From positions 62,001-126,000 of the forward strand of contig NZ_CABVII010000003.1 of the NCBI RefSeq assembly GCF_902497995.1: DNA of 64,000 bases, given 5' to 3'. Each line of letters begins with the position of its first letter. Position 1 is the first letter of the stretch. The position numbers and the translations under genes are program-made. Under the pieces are notes generated by a model that was not told the origin of the DNA, did not search any database, and worked only from the letters and a program-made list of their open reading frames with translations. This DNA is from Pseudomonas fluorescens (lineage in GTDB: Bacteria > Pseudomonadota > Gammaproteobacteria > Pseudomonadales > Pseudomonadaceae). This document shows positions 26,189 to 34,099 of the stretch, piece by piece.

Positions 26189-26217
26189 AATGTGGCGGTG
26201 AAGGAGAGATTCGAACT
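26189..26217. repeat. attL: 29-bp copy of the tRNA-Ser 3' end
   Basis: The 29 bases beginning AATGTGGCGGTGAAGGAGAG are identical to 35649-35677 and diverge immediately after TCGAACT. This is the truncated tRNA copy left by integration. Confidence 0.92.
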
Positions 26218-26269
26218 TAACAGTCTTTTTGACCAGTAACGCCGGCATTACGGGGCTCTCAGCGTGAAT

Positions 26270-26294
26270 AGTAGTACAATCGAGTAGTACAATC
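26270..26294. repeat. Left 25-bp end repeat (putative integrase arm sites)
   Basis: Two tandem 13-base units, AGTAGTACAATCG and AGTAGTACAATC, stand 53 bases inside attL and 32 bases before the integrase start. The same 25 bases recur at 35578-35602 in the same orientation. Confidence 0.75.
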
Positions 26295-26326
26295 CGCTGT
26301 ACCACTCCCAACTGCAAGGCGTTCAA

Positions 26327-27838
26327 ATGGCAGACAACCTGATTCAGAAGGCAGGCGAATCCACATGGTATGTGAAGATGGCTATTCCGGCTGATGTACA
26401 GCGTGTATTGGGAGCGAAGGTCTTTATCCGGTCGCTGAAGACTGGACTACGCAGAGAGGCCATGGTCGCTCGCCTTCCCTATCTCACCCAGTGGAAGGCA
26501 GAAATCCAAGCGGCCAGAGCAAAGTTACAGGTGCTCAAGGAGAACTGGCGAACCGAACTTGCGTCGAAGAGCGTCACGCTACACGAGATTGTGGATAGCG
26601 AGCTTTTGACAGCTATCAAGCTACCGCCGTCCGACCGAGTTCTGACTACCGACGTGTCGGATGCCCGTCTCGACTGGTTTCTACGAGGCAGAGAAGCAAT
26701 GATTCAGGCCGCCCACAAGTGGGAGGAAAATGGGCCGCCAGGTATCGTTCAGCAAGTCATGGCTCATTTTGAAACACTTCCCCCAACCATGGTTGAGGCG
26801 GTGGAGAGGGCTGCGGACCTTGTTCGCTCAATCGAACAGCAGATGACGGCATACAAATACAACCTCACGCCCACTGAAGTAGCCGAAGCGAAGGCAATAG
26901 TGCTTGATCCGGCGGTCTATAAACCGAAGTCCCCAATTACCCCCGCTCGCCTGAAGAGCTACCGAGAGTTCCGGGAGAGTCGTGGTGGCGCGCCAAAACA
27001 TGTCGATCAGCAAGTGGGCAAGATGGAGCGGTTGTCGGACTTCTTAAAGGAAGAAGGGTTGCCGATCAACTTCGACACGGTAGACGCATGGCTGAAATCG
27101 CTTGATCGTGCACCAGCTACGTTAGGCCAGTACCTCATGGCTGGCACGGCGTTTTGGAACTGGGCAATGAAATACGACGCTAGTTGGCGTGAAGAATACA
27201 AAGACAAGGTGAACCCGTTCAAAGGCCACGAACTGCCGCAGGGTGGGGGCTCCGAGACAGCAGGCCAAGACAGGGAAATCTACTCGCGGGCAGACGCACT
27301 CAAGCTGCATCAAGCCGCACTGGACAACAAAGATAAACCGCTTGCGGATCTTATCGCACTGGGTTGGTACACCGGGGGCAGGATCGAAGAACTATGCCGC
27401 CTCGCCAAGGACAGTGTGGTCACTGTCGATGGCATCCGATGCTTCGACTTCCCGCGTAGCAAAAACAAGGCGAGCAAACGTGTAGTGCCGATTCATCCAA
27501 GCTTGTTGCTGACCATTGATCGTCTGAGCGAAGACTCCACTGATACTTTCCTCATCCCCACAGAATCCGCCGACAAATATGGAAAACGCTCGCACGCAAT
27601 ATCGAAGGCGTTTGGCAGATTGCGTAAAACAGCAGGCTTCAGCAAACTCCACGTTTTCCACAGTTTCCGCCACACCGTAGTCACTGGGCTGATCAGGGCT
27701 GACGTGCCAGACGCCTTGGCAAAAGAACTGGTTGGTCACGATAATAAATCAGTGACTCACGCCGTGTATTCGAAAGGTGCGACGACAGCACAGAAGCTGG
27801 AAGCCATCTCCAGACTCCCTACCCTAGCCGCCGAGTAA
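26327..27838 (+). CDS. Tyrosine recombinase (island integrase)
   Basis: The 503-aa integrase starts at ATG 26327. The N-terminus (WYVKMAIPADVQRVLGAKVF) is the short beta-rich arm-binding region seen in DUF6538-type integrases, followed by a core-binding helical region (about 205-300). The catalytic domain shows Arg352 in TGGRIEEL, His446-x-x-Arg449 in HSFRHT, His471 in VGHDN and the nucleophile Tyr481 in VYSKG. It would insert and, with a partner, excise the island at tRNA-Ser. The reading direction is away from attL. No excisionase gene is obvious. Confidence 0.95.
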   Translation: MADNLIQKAGESTWYVKMAIPADVQRVLGAKVFIRSLKTGLRREAMVARLPYLTQWKAEIQAARAKLQVLKENWRTELASKSVTLHEIVDSELLTAIKLPPSDRVLTTDVSDARLDWFLRGREAMIQAAHKWEENGPPGIVQQVMAHFETLPPTMVEAVERAADLVRSIEQQMTAYKYNLTPTEVAEAKAIVLDPAVYKPKSPITPARLKSYREFRESRGGAPKHVDQQVGKMERLSDFLKEEGLPINFDTVDAWLKSLDRAPATLGQYLMAGTAFWNWAMKYDASWREEYKDKVNPFKGHELPQGGGSETAGQDREIYSRADALKLHQAALDNKDKPLADLIALGWYTGGRIEELCRLAKDSVVTVDGIRCFDFPRSKNKASKRVVPIHPSLLLTIDRLSEDSTDTFLIPTESADKYGKRSHAISKAFGRLRKTAGFSKLHVFHSFRHTVVTGLIRADVPDALAKELVGHDNKSVTHAVYSKGATTAQKLEAISRLPTLAAE

Positions 27839-27883
27839 GGCGGTCACCCATCGCAGACAGATTGAACATCGCCACCTGCCATT

Positions 27884-27905
27884 ACACTGTACACACATAC
27901 AGTGT
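27884..27905 (+). promoter_or_regulatory. ACACTGT-N8-ACAGTGT inverted repeat upstream of the coiled-coil gene
   Basis: Perfect 7-base arms at 27884-27890 and 27899-27905 are separated by eight bases, ending 13 bases before the likely start of the next gene. It could be an operator or part of an overlapping promoter. The downstream gene has no visible ribosome site. Confidence 0.5.
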
Positions 27906-27918
27906 TAATGTGCGTGTG

Positions 27919-28227
27919 ATGGAAGACGATTTGATCGATGACACCGGCTTTGAACTCGGGATGCCGATCCGCGAAGAGATGCTGAAGCACCAGTGCACCC
28001 TACTGTGTGCCGAGCTGGAGACGACACGCCGCGACTTGCGGAACGCCCACAAGAACATCGCCAAGCTGATCATCATGCACCGGGACCGCTCGACAGAGTT
28101 GGCCGCATTGAAGATTGAGCACGAACGTTTTCAGCGGACGCTGAGCGAAATGTACATCCGCGAGCGTGAACAGGAAGCGTTATGCACGAGATACGCCTAC
28201 GGTGATCACACTACAGCTCGGAAGTAA
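27919..28227 (+). CDS. Hypothetical coiled-coil protein
   Basis: The likely start is ATG 27919 (MEDDLIDDTG), giving 102 aa; the frame is also open to a TTG at 27862. From about residue 20 to 95 the sequence is helical with heptad-like Leu/Ile spacing (LLCAELETTRRDLRNAHKNI, then ELAALKIEHERFQRTLSEMY). No catalytic motif, signal or membrane segment is seen. It follows the integrase by 80 bases, behind a palindrome, and overlaps the 3' end of the next gene on the other strand by 17 bases. Function unknown. Confidence 0.6.
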   Translation: MEDDLIDDTGFELGMPIREEMLKHQCTLLCAELETTRRDLRNAHKNIAKLIIMHRDRSTELAALKIEHERFQRTLSEMYIREREQEALCTRYAYGDHTTARK

Positions 28228-28795
28228 CGAGCAATCCGGATTGCAAAATATAGGTATTGCCAGCATTGGTAAGCGAAGCAAGTTCATCGGTCCATTGACC
28301 TAGCGGTATCAGATCGTTCTCCCGCAGAGCAGTCAATGCGGCTTGGGTGGCGATTCGGGTCAACCCCGTTCTCCGCACGACGATATCGAAACGTAAGTGA
28401 GCGTTTCGCTCGACATGCATCCCGATAACACGCAGAACCGCAAGCTGATCTGCATCCAGCACCAACGACTGAGGCCCCTCTCTTTCCGCATTTTTTGCTT
28501 CACTGGCGACAAGTCTTCTCCATAGCCAGAACGCTAAGGTCGCCAAGGCACAACCAACTGCCACGGCACTAAGAACCTGCAAGCGTTGTAGTGCGGTGTC
28601 TTCGCCCAGCCAATCAAGTAGCTCGACAAATCTCACGCACACCCAGGACACTGCAGCACTCAAATAGGGAACTTTGAAGTAGTACCCAATGATCGGAGTG
28701 ATAAATGCGCCAATAACCGCTCTGACTACAGCACGTAATGCCCAGTGCATCTCACGATCAGGAGTAGACGTTTTACTTGGAGTGACTTGAGCCAT
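28211..28795 (-). CDS. Inner-membrane protein with a C-terminal winged-helix-like domain
   Basis: The 194-aa protein starts at the ATG at 28793-28795 behind a GGGGG run. Hydrophobic segments lie near residues 20-40, 45-62 and 75-92 (VLSAVAVGCALATLAFWLWR). The C-terminal half, near 110-185 (LAVLRVIGMHVERNAHLRFD, then TRIATQAALTALRENDLI), looks like a winged helix as in DNA-binding or protein-interaction modules. A membrane-tethered wHTH would be unusual. It is convergent with the coiled-coil gene and divergent from the immunity-like gene. Function unknown. Confidence 0.6.
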   Translation of the reverse strand: MAQVTPSKTSTPDREMHWALRAVVRAVIGAFITPIIGYYFKVPYLSAAVSWVCVRFVELLDWLGEDTALQRLQVLSAVAVGCALATLAFWLWRRLVASEAKNAEREGPQSLVLDADQLAVLRVIGMHVERNAHLRFDIVVRRTGLTRIATQAALTALRENDLIPLGQWTDELASLTNAGNTYILQSGLLVTSEL

Positions 28796-28901
28796 GCTGC
28801 CCCCACAGGCTGATTTCATCCGATGTTATCAGAGGCAGCCTTGTAGTAGCACAGGGCCAACAGAGGCGATAAGCTCCCGCACACGACGATAGGAGCTGAC
28901 G

Positions 28902-29273
28902 ATGAAGGCATGGATTGGAGCGACTGCAATAATAGGGACACTGGCAAGTGGGAGTGCCATGGCACTAGACGGAAACGGTCTGCTCAGCTCCTGCCAAACA
29001 ACGATCAAGTATTCCGAGGGCGACAAGAACGTATCCGCTTTCGATGTGGGCCAATGCACGGGGATGGTTGATGGTGTTGAGGGGGCAATACTTGTATTGA
29101 ATGATTCGGTTACTTCCAACATGAAAACCTGCTATCCAGTGGCTGGAACCACAAACATCCAGAAGGCGAGGATCGTGGTGAAGTACTTGCAAGAACACCC
29201 GGACCAGCTTCACCTGCCCGCATCGATGCTCACAGTGATTGCCTACATGGGTGCATTTCCCTGCAAGAAGTGA
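28902..29273 (+). CDS. Rap1a/Tai-family immunity-like protein, periplasmic
   Basis: The 123-aa protein has a signal peptide (MKAWIGATAIIGTLASGSAMA). The mature part follows the Rap1a/Tai pattern: four Cys at 31, 52, 77 and 121, a CxGMVDGV segment, RIVVKYLQEHPDQLHLPAS and a final FPC. Members are periplasmic dimers that protect against amidase effectors of type VI secretion (Tae4/Ssp). No effector gene lies nearby, so this is an orphan immunity or a related domain of other use. The island carries a second member at 35009-35392 with the same Cys spacing. Confidence 0.8.
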   Translation: MKAWIGATAIIGTLASGSAMALDGNGLLSSCQTTIKYSEGDKNVSAFDVGQCTGMVDGVEGAILVLNDSVTSNMKTCYPVAGTTNIQKARIVVKYLQEHPDQLHLPASMLTVIAYMGAFPCKK

Positions 29274-29353
29274 CTCAGTGCATGGCAAAGACTGCTTTAA
29301 CGTACAACCCTATGGCCGGGGTTACCACGGAGTGAGTGCGAACTGCTCGATAC

Positions 29354-29572
29354 CTACGATTGGCGTACCCTCATAATCGCATCTGTGATGGCTTGAGCAT
29401 TTGCGTCCAGCGTTTCCATGGCGGACATTGCGTTAACGGCAACACTCCCCACACCATTCTCAGAGAGCCATTTGGTTATCTCCTCGATGGCAGCGGCTAA
29501 GGCATGCTGGTTATGCAGGAGCAATGTCAGCGTGTCTGCAATCGCGATGTTCGCATCCGAGTTATCCGCCAT
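29354..29572 (-). CDS. Hypothetical protein (72 aa)
   Basis: The frame starts at the ATG at 29570-29572 and overlaps the 3' end of the upstream 74-aa gene by 11 bases, suggesting translational coupling. The sequence is helical and Ala-rich (LLLHNQHALAAAIEEITKWL, then AMETLDANAQAITDAIM). No motif is recognised. The pair with the upstream gene could be a small two-component module. Confidence 0.6.
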   Translation of the reverse strand: MADNSDANIAIADTLTLLLHNQHALAAAIEEITKWLSENGVGSVAVNAMSAMETLDANAQAITDAIMRVRQS

Positions 29573-29786
29573 GACTGCTGGCTACCTCTTCACCGTGTAC
29601 CTGCCCTGCCTTACGCAGTGCATCTGCTGCATCCGTCCAGACCCTATAGTCGGCCTCTGTTGGCCAAGGTCCGCCAGCGTGAAGACATTGCTCGATCTTC
29701 TGATCGAGTTGTTCGTTTTCCTTCTTAAACGCAACGTAAGCTTCGTCCAACGCTTGCAGTGCAAGGATGAGGTTGGTTTCCGTCAT
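29562..29786 (-). CDS. Hypothetical protein (74 aa), coupled to the next gene
   Basis: The start is the ATG at 29784-29786, chosen because GGAGG lies six bases upstream; a longer frame has no such site. The product begins MTETNLILALQALDEAYVAF and has a helical, charged first half (KKENEQLDQKIEQCL) then WPTEADYRVWTDAADAL. There is no signal or membrane segment. It overlaps the following 72-aa gene. Neither is recognised. Confidence 0.6.
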   Translation of the reverse strand: MTETNLILALQALDEAYVAFKKENEQLDQKIEQCLHAGGPWPTEADYRVWTDAADALRKAGQVHGEEVASSHGG

Positions 29787-30045
29787 GGTGCCTCCATTAG
29801 TTACCAGTGTGGTTGGCGTTGCTGGAGCAGCGAGTAAGACACTTTTCCACATCCGGTGATACCCCACTTTTCAATTTTTTCAGTCACCCTTGGGTAATAC
29901 CAGTCGTGAATCTGTGGCGGCAATATCAGATAGTAGGATTCGGCAGAACGGTGGAAATCCCACTCAGTGTGGGTCGAGCCTTAACGACATTCCCGTGCCA
30001 CCTCACTCTCAGCGGCTAGAATCGGCGAATATTGCGGACAAAAGA

Positions 30046-30069
30046 AAAGCCCCGCACTTGACGGGGCTG
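30046..30069 (-). terminator. Terminator of the serine recombinase gene
   Basis: AGCCCCG/CGGGGCT with a 7-base loop followed on the minus strand by TTTTCTTTT, 22 bases past the stop. Confidence 0.85.
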
Positions 30070-30089
30070 CGGTATTCGCGGGAAGAGGA

Positions 30090-30650
30090 CTAGGCCTTAT
30101 TCCAGTGGCGTTTCACTGTAGCAATACCGATCTTCAGTTCACCAGCTACTTGAGACTGTGTCATGTCTTTGGCTTTCAACGCTTGTACAGACTTGGTGGT
30201 TTCAACTGCTACTGGACGACCACCCTTCTTGGTGGAACGGGCCAAGCCTTCTTTCGTGCGTTCCTTAATACGGTCGCGCTCAAACGCTGCTACAGCAGCC
30301 AGCACGGTGAGCTGTAGCTTGCCCGCTGCACTGGTGAGGTCTACGCCATCAAGGTCGAGGGAGCGAACGTGGACACCTACAGCAGCCAACTTCTCAACTG
30401 TGGCGAGGACGTCTTGCACATCGCGACCTAGACGATCCAACTTCAGCACTACGAGGGTATCGCCCGCTTCCAGACGTTCGAACATCTTGCCGAACTGAGG
30501 ACGCTGTAGGGCTGGCACTCCACCGCTAATCTGCTCAGAGAACCAGCGAGCAGGGAGGATATCGAAGCCCTTGCTGGCGAGTGCCACCAGTTGGTTGTCT
30601 GTGTGTTGCTCGGTTGTGGATACACGACCATACGCGAATAGGCGGCTCAT
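30090..30650 (-). CDS. Serine recombinase (resolvase/invertase family)
   Basis: The 186-aa protein begins MSRLFAYGRVSTTEQHTDNQ with catalytic Ser11. Arg73 and Arg76 lie in LKLDRLGRD, followed by the long E helix (LQLTVLAAVAAFERDRIKER) and a C-terminal helix-turn-helix (MTQSQVAGELKIGIATVKRH). The length is that of Tn3 resolvases and Hin-type invertases. No transposase is present, so a role in multimer resolution or DNA inversion in the island is more likely than transposition. An imperfect palindrome upstream may be its recombination site. Confidence 0.93.
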   Translation of the reverse strand: MSRLFAYGRVSTTEQHTDNQLVALASKGFDILPARWFSEQISGGVPALQRPQFGKMFERLEAGDTLVVLKLDRLGRDVQDVLATVEKLAAVGVHVRSLDLDGVDLTSAAGKLQLTVLAAVAAFERDRIKERTKEGLARSTKKGGRPVAVETTKSVQALKAKDMTQSQVAGELKIGIATVKRHWNKA

Positions 30651-30693
30651 CTCTCGTATCTCTTGGTGTCATTAACGGTGGGATCATTTTGCA

Positions 30694-30783
30694 CTGGTAT
30701 CAACAACCAGTCTACCCACACTTGATGACACCACTTTGAGTATCGGATAGACGGTATCGTTTAACGGTCATTTGATGATACCG
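30694..30783. promoter_or_regulatory. Putative res-like site upstream of the serine recombinase
   Basis: A 32-bp imperfect palindrome at 30752-30783 has outer arms CGGTATC/GATACCG. A smaller inverted pair CTGGT/ACCAG lies at 30694-30710. Resolvase genes often have such sites just upstream of their start. No second site in inverted orientation was found by eye. Confidence 0.4.
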
Positions 30784-30832
30784 AACTCTATGTCAAAACG
30801 ATCACGAGCGAAGTGCTATGTTGCCCGCCAAC

Positions 30833-31267
30833 TCAAACGCTGGATTGTGGCGGAACTGGATAAATCGTTGGATGTGCCCCATTGCACGCGTAGGTCACAT
30901 TGACGGTGTCTCTCTCCATGCGGTGTAACAAACAGCACCTGTATTCGTTCAGATTCTGACGAACATAGTTTCGGGACTGCCCCGGCACAATTTGATGCAG
31001 GTGGTACAGCGATTCCTGTGATGCTTGGATAAAAACAGGGATGACCAGATTATTCTTCTTGAGGTGCTCTTCGAACCTAGAGTGATACGCCAGAGCCATT
31101 TTTCGAAAGTCACCGTTGCTGGATAGCTTTTCCTCTGGACGTGTCATGCCGTCCGCATCCTTGGCTTTGTCTATTAGCTCCCAGAGCATCTTGTCGAATC
31201 TTCCCATCGCCTGATTCAACAGCCTTCTCTGGTTGTCTGTTAGCCTTATCTTCTGCTCATCAGCCAT
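30833..31267 (-). CDS. Hypothetical protein (144 aa)
   Basis: The start is the ATG at 31265-31267 (MADEQKIRLTDNQRRLLNQA) with AGGAG upstream; a longer frame lacks a ribosome site. The sequence is mostly helical and charged, with several His and Tyr in the second half (ESLYHLHQIVPGQSRNYVRQ) and three Cys near the end. No signal or membrane segment is seen. It lies between the recombinase and the 31.4-33.6 kb block on the same strand. Not recognised. Confidence 0.6.
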   Translation of the reverse strand: MADEQKIRLTDNQRRLLNQAMGRFDKMLWELIDKAKDADGMTRPEEKLSSNGDFRKMALAYHSRFEEHLKKNNLVIPVFIQASQESLYHLHQIVPGQSRNYVRQNLNEYRCCLLHRMERDTVNVTYACNGAHPTIYPVPPQSSV

Positions 31268-31456
31268 TCGTACCGCTCCTGCGTAATAGATCTTCGATGA
31301 TAGCGCCTGCCCATCATGAAGTATGTGAAAAGAAGGGCTGGCTTGACACCTGTAGCGGGAACACACCGGAAACAGGGGGCTTTGGCGGGCGTAGGGTGGT
31401 GTAGCGGTTGTTACCGACGCCTATAAGGAATAGATACCCAGTTAGTTCCTTACTAG

Positions 31457-31894
31457 TTACCCGAGGGCTGCTGCCTTACGTGCATTGTTCGCTCGGAACT
31501 CTTCCATCGTGAGCATCGGCAGACCACCTAGTCGCCGGAAGGCATTGTCCCACTTCAACTCCTGCTCTTCCGGCGTACCTTTGTACGTCAATTCCATCTC
31601 TGCAAGGTCGAGGTCTGCTGGCCAGTACTTCATTCTCTGCTGCTCAAACCACCGCTGCACAAAGCCATTGGTGCCAGACATATCCACTGGCCCCAGCGAG
31701 CACTCAACCAACCCCTGATCCACAAGAGACTTCAGCGTTCTCGTCAGGTTGGCTAGATCGTAGTCACCATACCCGAGGTCGTCCTTCAACACCCCCTGGA
31801 CCCGTACAGCGTTATATGGGGGGTACATGCCTTTGTCGGCATCAATAAAAGCGAGCGCTTCAAGCACCCGCACCTTGTTTCTCGTTATTCTCAT
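31457..31894 (-). CDS. Winged-helix-like hypothetical protein, partner of the HNH-like gene
   Basis: The 145-aa protein starts at the ATG at 31892-31894 behind AAGGA. The first 65 residues (VRVLEALAFIDADKGMYPPY, then DYDLANLTRTLKSLVDQGLV) look like a winged helix. The C-terminal half is charged and contains WFEQQRMKYWPADLDLAEME. It follows the 503-aa zinc-ribbon/HNH-like gene by 46 bases on the same strand and is probably cotranscribed. It may regulate the block or guide its partner to DNA. No family name is recognised. Confidence 0.6.
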   Translation of the reverse strand: MRITRNKVRVLEALAFIDADKGMYPPYNAVRVQGVLKDDLGYGDYDLANLTRTLKSLVDQGLVECSLGPVDMSGTNGFVQRWFEQQRMKYWPADLDLAEMELTYKGTPEEQELKWDNAFRRLGGLPMLTMEEFRANNARKAAALG

Positions 31895-31940
31895 TCCATA
31901 GTCCTTATTGACAAGTAGCTTGGGGTGAAGTCCCCTCCCA

Positions 31941-33452
31941 CTACGCAGCCAACGGTGATTGCTCTGCTGCCACTGGTGGAAACTCCAGATAGGCCGGGTA
32001 ACCCTTGAAGCCCCAGTCGCTGTAGTACTTGTTGCGATACCATCGCTTGAAGCAGGGTTGATTCTTGTACTGCTGGCGCCCATGTCCGATTGCGGTATGT
32101 AGGCTCTCCAGTACGCCTGTACGAGCTGCTGCGATCTCGTCGGCAGTGCAGATGCCTACGTCCATCAGCGCTTGCCACGTGCTCTCGAACGAGCGGTACA
32201 AGTTGGCGGTGTAACCTTCCCAGTTCGATCCGCAAGCTTCCCACGACCATTGCTCAGGAATCTCTACGACAGGCACCAGTGTCTGTAGGTGCATGCGCTT
32301 CACCAACTTCGCATCCAACATTTCCACGGGAATATTCAGGCCCTGTAATGCATTGAACGCCGCTTCTGTAATCAGTTTGACCAACCCCTGTCGATCAGAA
32401 TCTACCATGCGTGCTGACGGTTTCCACGGGTTCCGGGGGCAGAAGTACTGTAATGGTGTCCACGTAGCATTGACGGGCTTGAGGAAACTACCGTGTTGCC
32501 GCTGGATAAAGTCCTCGGTCTGGGCCAAGTACATTCCTAACACACGCACCAGACGTAACATTACCTGGCAGTGTCCCTGGTGGCGCCCGGTGGCTGTGTT
32601 GGCGACACGCTCCAGCTCATCGGCGTAAATGCACAGGATGGCCCTTGCATATACCTCTGGCTGGAACTTGTTGGGTGTCGTCTTGCCGCGTTGGTGCGCG
32701 TCCATATGCTCCAGCACTTCGACTTCGATATCGCGTGACTCCAGCTCGCTCAATGTCCATTGACGGTCAAGGTTGCGGATGGCGGTTCCCTTCTGCTGGC
32801 GGTTGTAGATCCGCCGGGCAAGGGTGTGGCGCTTATCGAGGTCAATCGACGAGGCTTGGTCGAGATAGTCATCAAGTGCCTTATTTAGAAAGGCGCGGAT
32901 CTTTTCGGCAATGGCTGCGTTTGTGTCGCCCTGCTCTACTGCCCACTTCCGCTTCAAAGTACTAGTGGCGATTCTCAGACCTGCATCGGTAGGCACTGGC
33001 TTGTTGCTCTGCCCCCGGTTCATTTGGCTGCAACCGATGAACAGGTTTGCCGGGTGAAGCAGACCGAGGTAACCGTTCCCGCCCTTCCGTGGCTGGATAT
33101 GGCAGATGTTGAACAGGTTCGTCTTCTGGTCGCTGCTCCAGCCGTAACACTTGTACATGGCGCCGCTTAACGAATGCAGAACTAACAAGGTGGCGGACGT
33201 GTGTCCGGTCAGAACTTGAACAGTGCCAGCCTCTCGGCATTCCCTGATCACCCACCGCCAGAAGGTGTTCTTGGCAAGTTTGGCAAATCTGTTCTCTACC
33301 TTCTTGCTGGGCTGCCTCGCCCTGTGGGCCTTTTTACGGCATACGCTGGTGCAGTAGCGTTGGGACTTCTCGGTGAATTTTTTGGCGGGGTACTCGGTGC
33401 TGCACTGGCAGCAGATGTAGTTACGCTGCGTGGGTTGTTTCCGGCTTTCCAT
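31941..33452 (-). CDS. Zinc-ribbon protein with an HNH-like motif, unknown
   Basis: The 503-aa protein starts at the ATG at 33450-33452 with GAGGGA upstream. The N-terminus has a Cys4 zinc site (Cys14/Cys17 and Cys34/Cys38, YCTSVCRKKAHRAR) and then a basic stretch. Residues 117-150 (CHIQPRKGGN, HPANLFIGCSQMNRGQSN) have the His...Asn-Leu...Asn spacing of an HNH/His-Me nuclease, with Asn in place of the last His. The remaining 350 residues are not recognised. It is the largest cargo gene, overlapped at its start by a 59-aa gene and followed by a wHTH-like gene. A nuclease-based defence or mobile-element function is possible but unproven. Confidence 0.6.
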   Translation of the reverse strand: MESRKQPTQRNYICCQCSTEYPAKKFTEKSQRYCTSVCRKKAHRARQPSKKVENRFAKLAKNTFWRWVIRECREAGTVQVLTGHTSATLLVLHSLSGAMYKCYGWSSDQKTNLFNICHIQPRKGGNGYLGLLHPANLFIGCSQMNRGQSNKPVPTDAGLRIATSTLKRKWAVEQGDTNAAIAEKIRAFLNKALDDYLDQASSIDLDKRHTLARRIYNRQQKGTAIRNLDRQWTLSELESRDIEVEVLEHMDAHQRGKTTPNKFQPEVYARAILCIYADELERVANTATGRHQGHCQVMLRLVRVLGMYLAQTEDFIQRQHGSFLKPVNATWTPLQYFCPRNPWKPSARMVDSDRQGLVKLITEAAFNALQGLNIPVEMLDAKLVKRMHLQTLVPVVEIPEQWSWEACGSNWEGYTANLYRSFESTWQALMDVGICTADEIAAARTGVLESLHTAIGHGRQQYKNQPCFKRWYRNKYYSDWGFKGYPAYLEFPPVAAEQSPLAA

Positions 33453-33600
33453 TGTTTCCCTCAGTGTTTGGGATTTCAAAATACTGTTTATATGCTTCTG
33501 TAATCAGAAGGTTTATGAAGTAAGAAGGGTTGTACTTGCCCCTTGCCTGCATCATCTCGATCAGCTCCTTCTGAGCCTGCTCGTTCACGATCAATCGCAT
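33421..33600 (-). CDS. Small RHH-like protein (59 aa), overlapping the HNH-like gene
   Basis: A short frame starts at the ATG at 33598-33600 and ends with TAA at 33421-33423, overlapping the next gene's start by 32 bases. The product begins MRLIVNEQAQKELIEMMQAR and continues GKYNPSYFINLLITEAYKQY. A short strand followed by two helices with a basic N-terminus recalls ribbon-helix-helix regulators. The overlap suggests coupled expression with the 503-aa protein. The assignment to RHH is tentative. Confidence 0.5.
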   Translation of the reverse strand: MRLIVNEQAQKELIEMMQARGKYNPSYFINLLITEAYKQYFEIPNTEGNNGKPETTHAA

Positions 33601-34099
33601 GGTTTACACTCATTTTCTATAGTCGGTGATTGGCTGAAAGCCACGTATCACGCGGAGTTGCTCATATTAGCGTGTCATAAATCTATACTACCCGGCCCTT
33701 CAACCGTCTTTCTCCGGGCAGCACGAAACCGACTAAGCCAGTTGGTGCGTTGGCATGAAGTAGTTTGCTACTTATATGGGGAAGTGCGCGTATTACTTCA
33801 GTTGCGGAAGCAAATCACCCGATGCATCACGCGATCACCAGCTCTACGGCGAGGACGGGATTGCAGGACACAGACAGAAACTGTCCGTTTCCATCGATGT
33901 ATCGGCAGTCGGGTATATGGGTACAGCGGGAGAGAAGCCGAGTGGTTTCCTCGACTAGACGCATACTCTACTACACTTTCTTATAGCGTCAAGCATGATT
34001 ACGCCAACCATGCAAGTTTTTTTATTATAGCCCGATGTTCGGTGATTGGATCATCAGGACTATGCCGCCCGCTGGGGTGTCCTGACTATCAGCCAACCA
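33601..34099. other. 500-base stretch without a convincing gene
   Basis: Several open frames cross this AT-rich part of the island. The longest, on the plus strand, runs into the two minus-strand genes and lacks a ribosome site. A 60-codon plus frame from 33776 has no Shine-Dalgarno sequence either. Upstream signals of the small RHH-like gene should lie here. No RNA gene or strong repeat is recognised. Confidence 0.5.

Noticed and set aside
30090..30650. Serine recombinase read as part of a Tn3-type transposon
   Set aside because: No transposase gene, terminal inverted repeats or target duplication can be seen around it.
30790..30903. 37-codon basic plus-strand frame (MSKRSRAKCYVARQLKRWIV...) between the recombinase and the next gene
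   Set aside because: It overlaps the 3' end of a better-supported minus-strand gene and lacks a ribosome site; possible debris.
33776..33958. 60-codon plus-strand frame in the island
   Set aside because: No Shine-Dalgarno sequence and no recognisable pattern; left as part of the gene-poor stretch.
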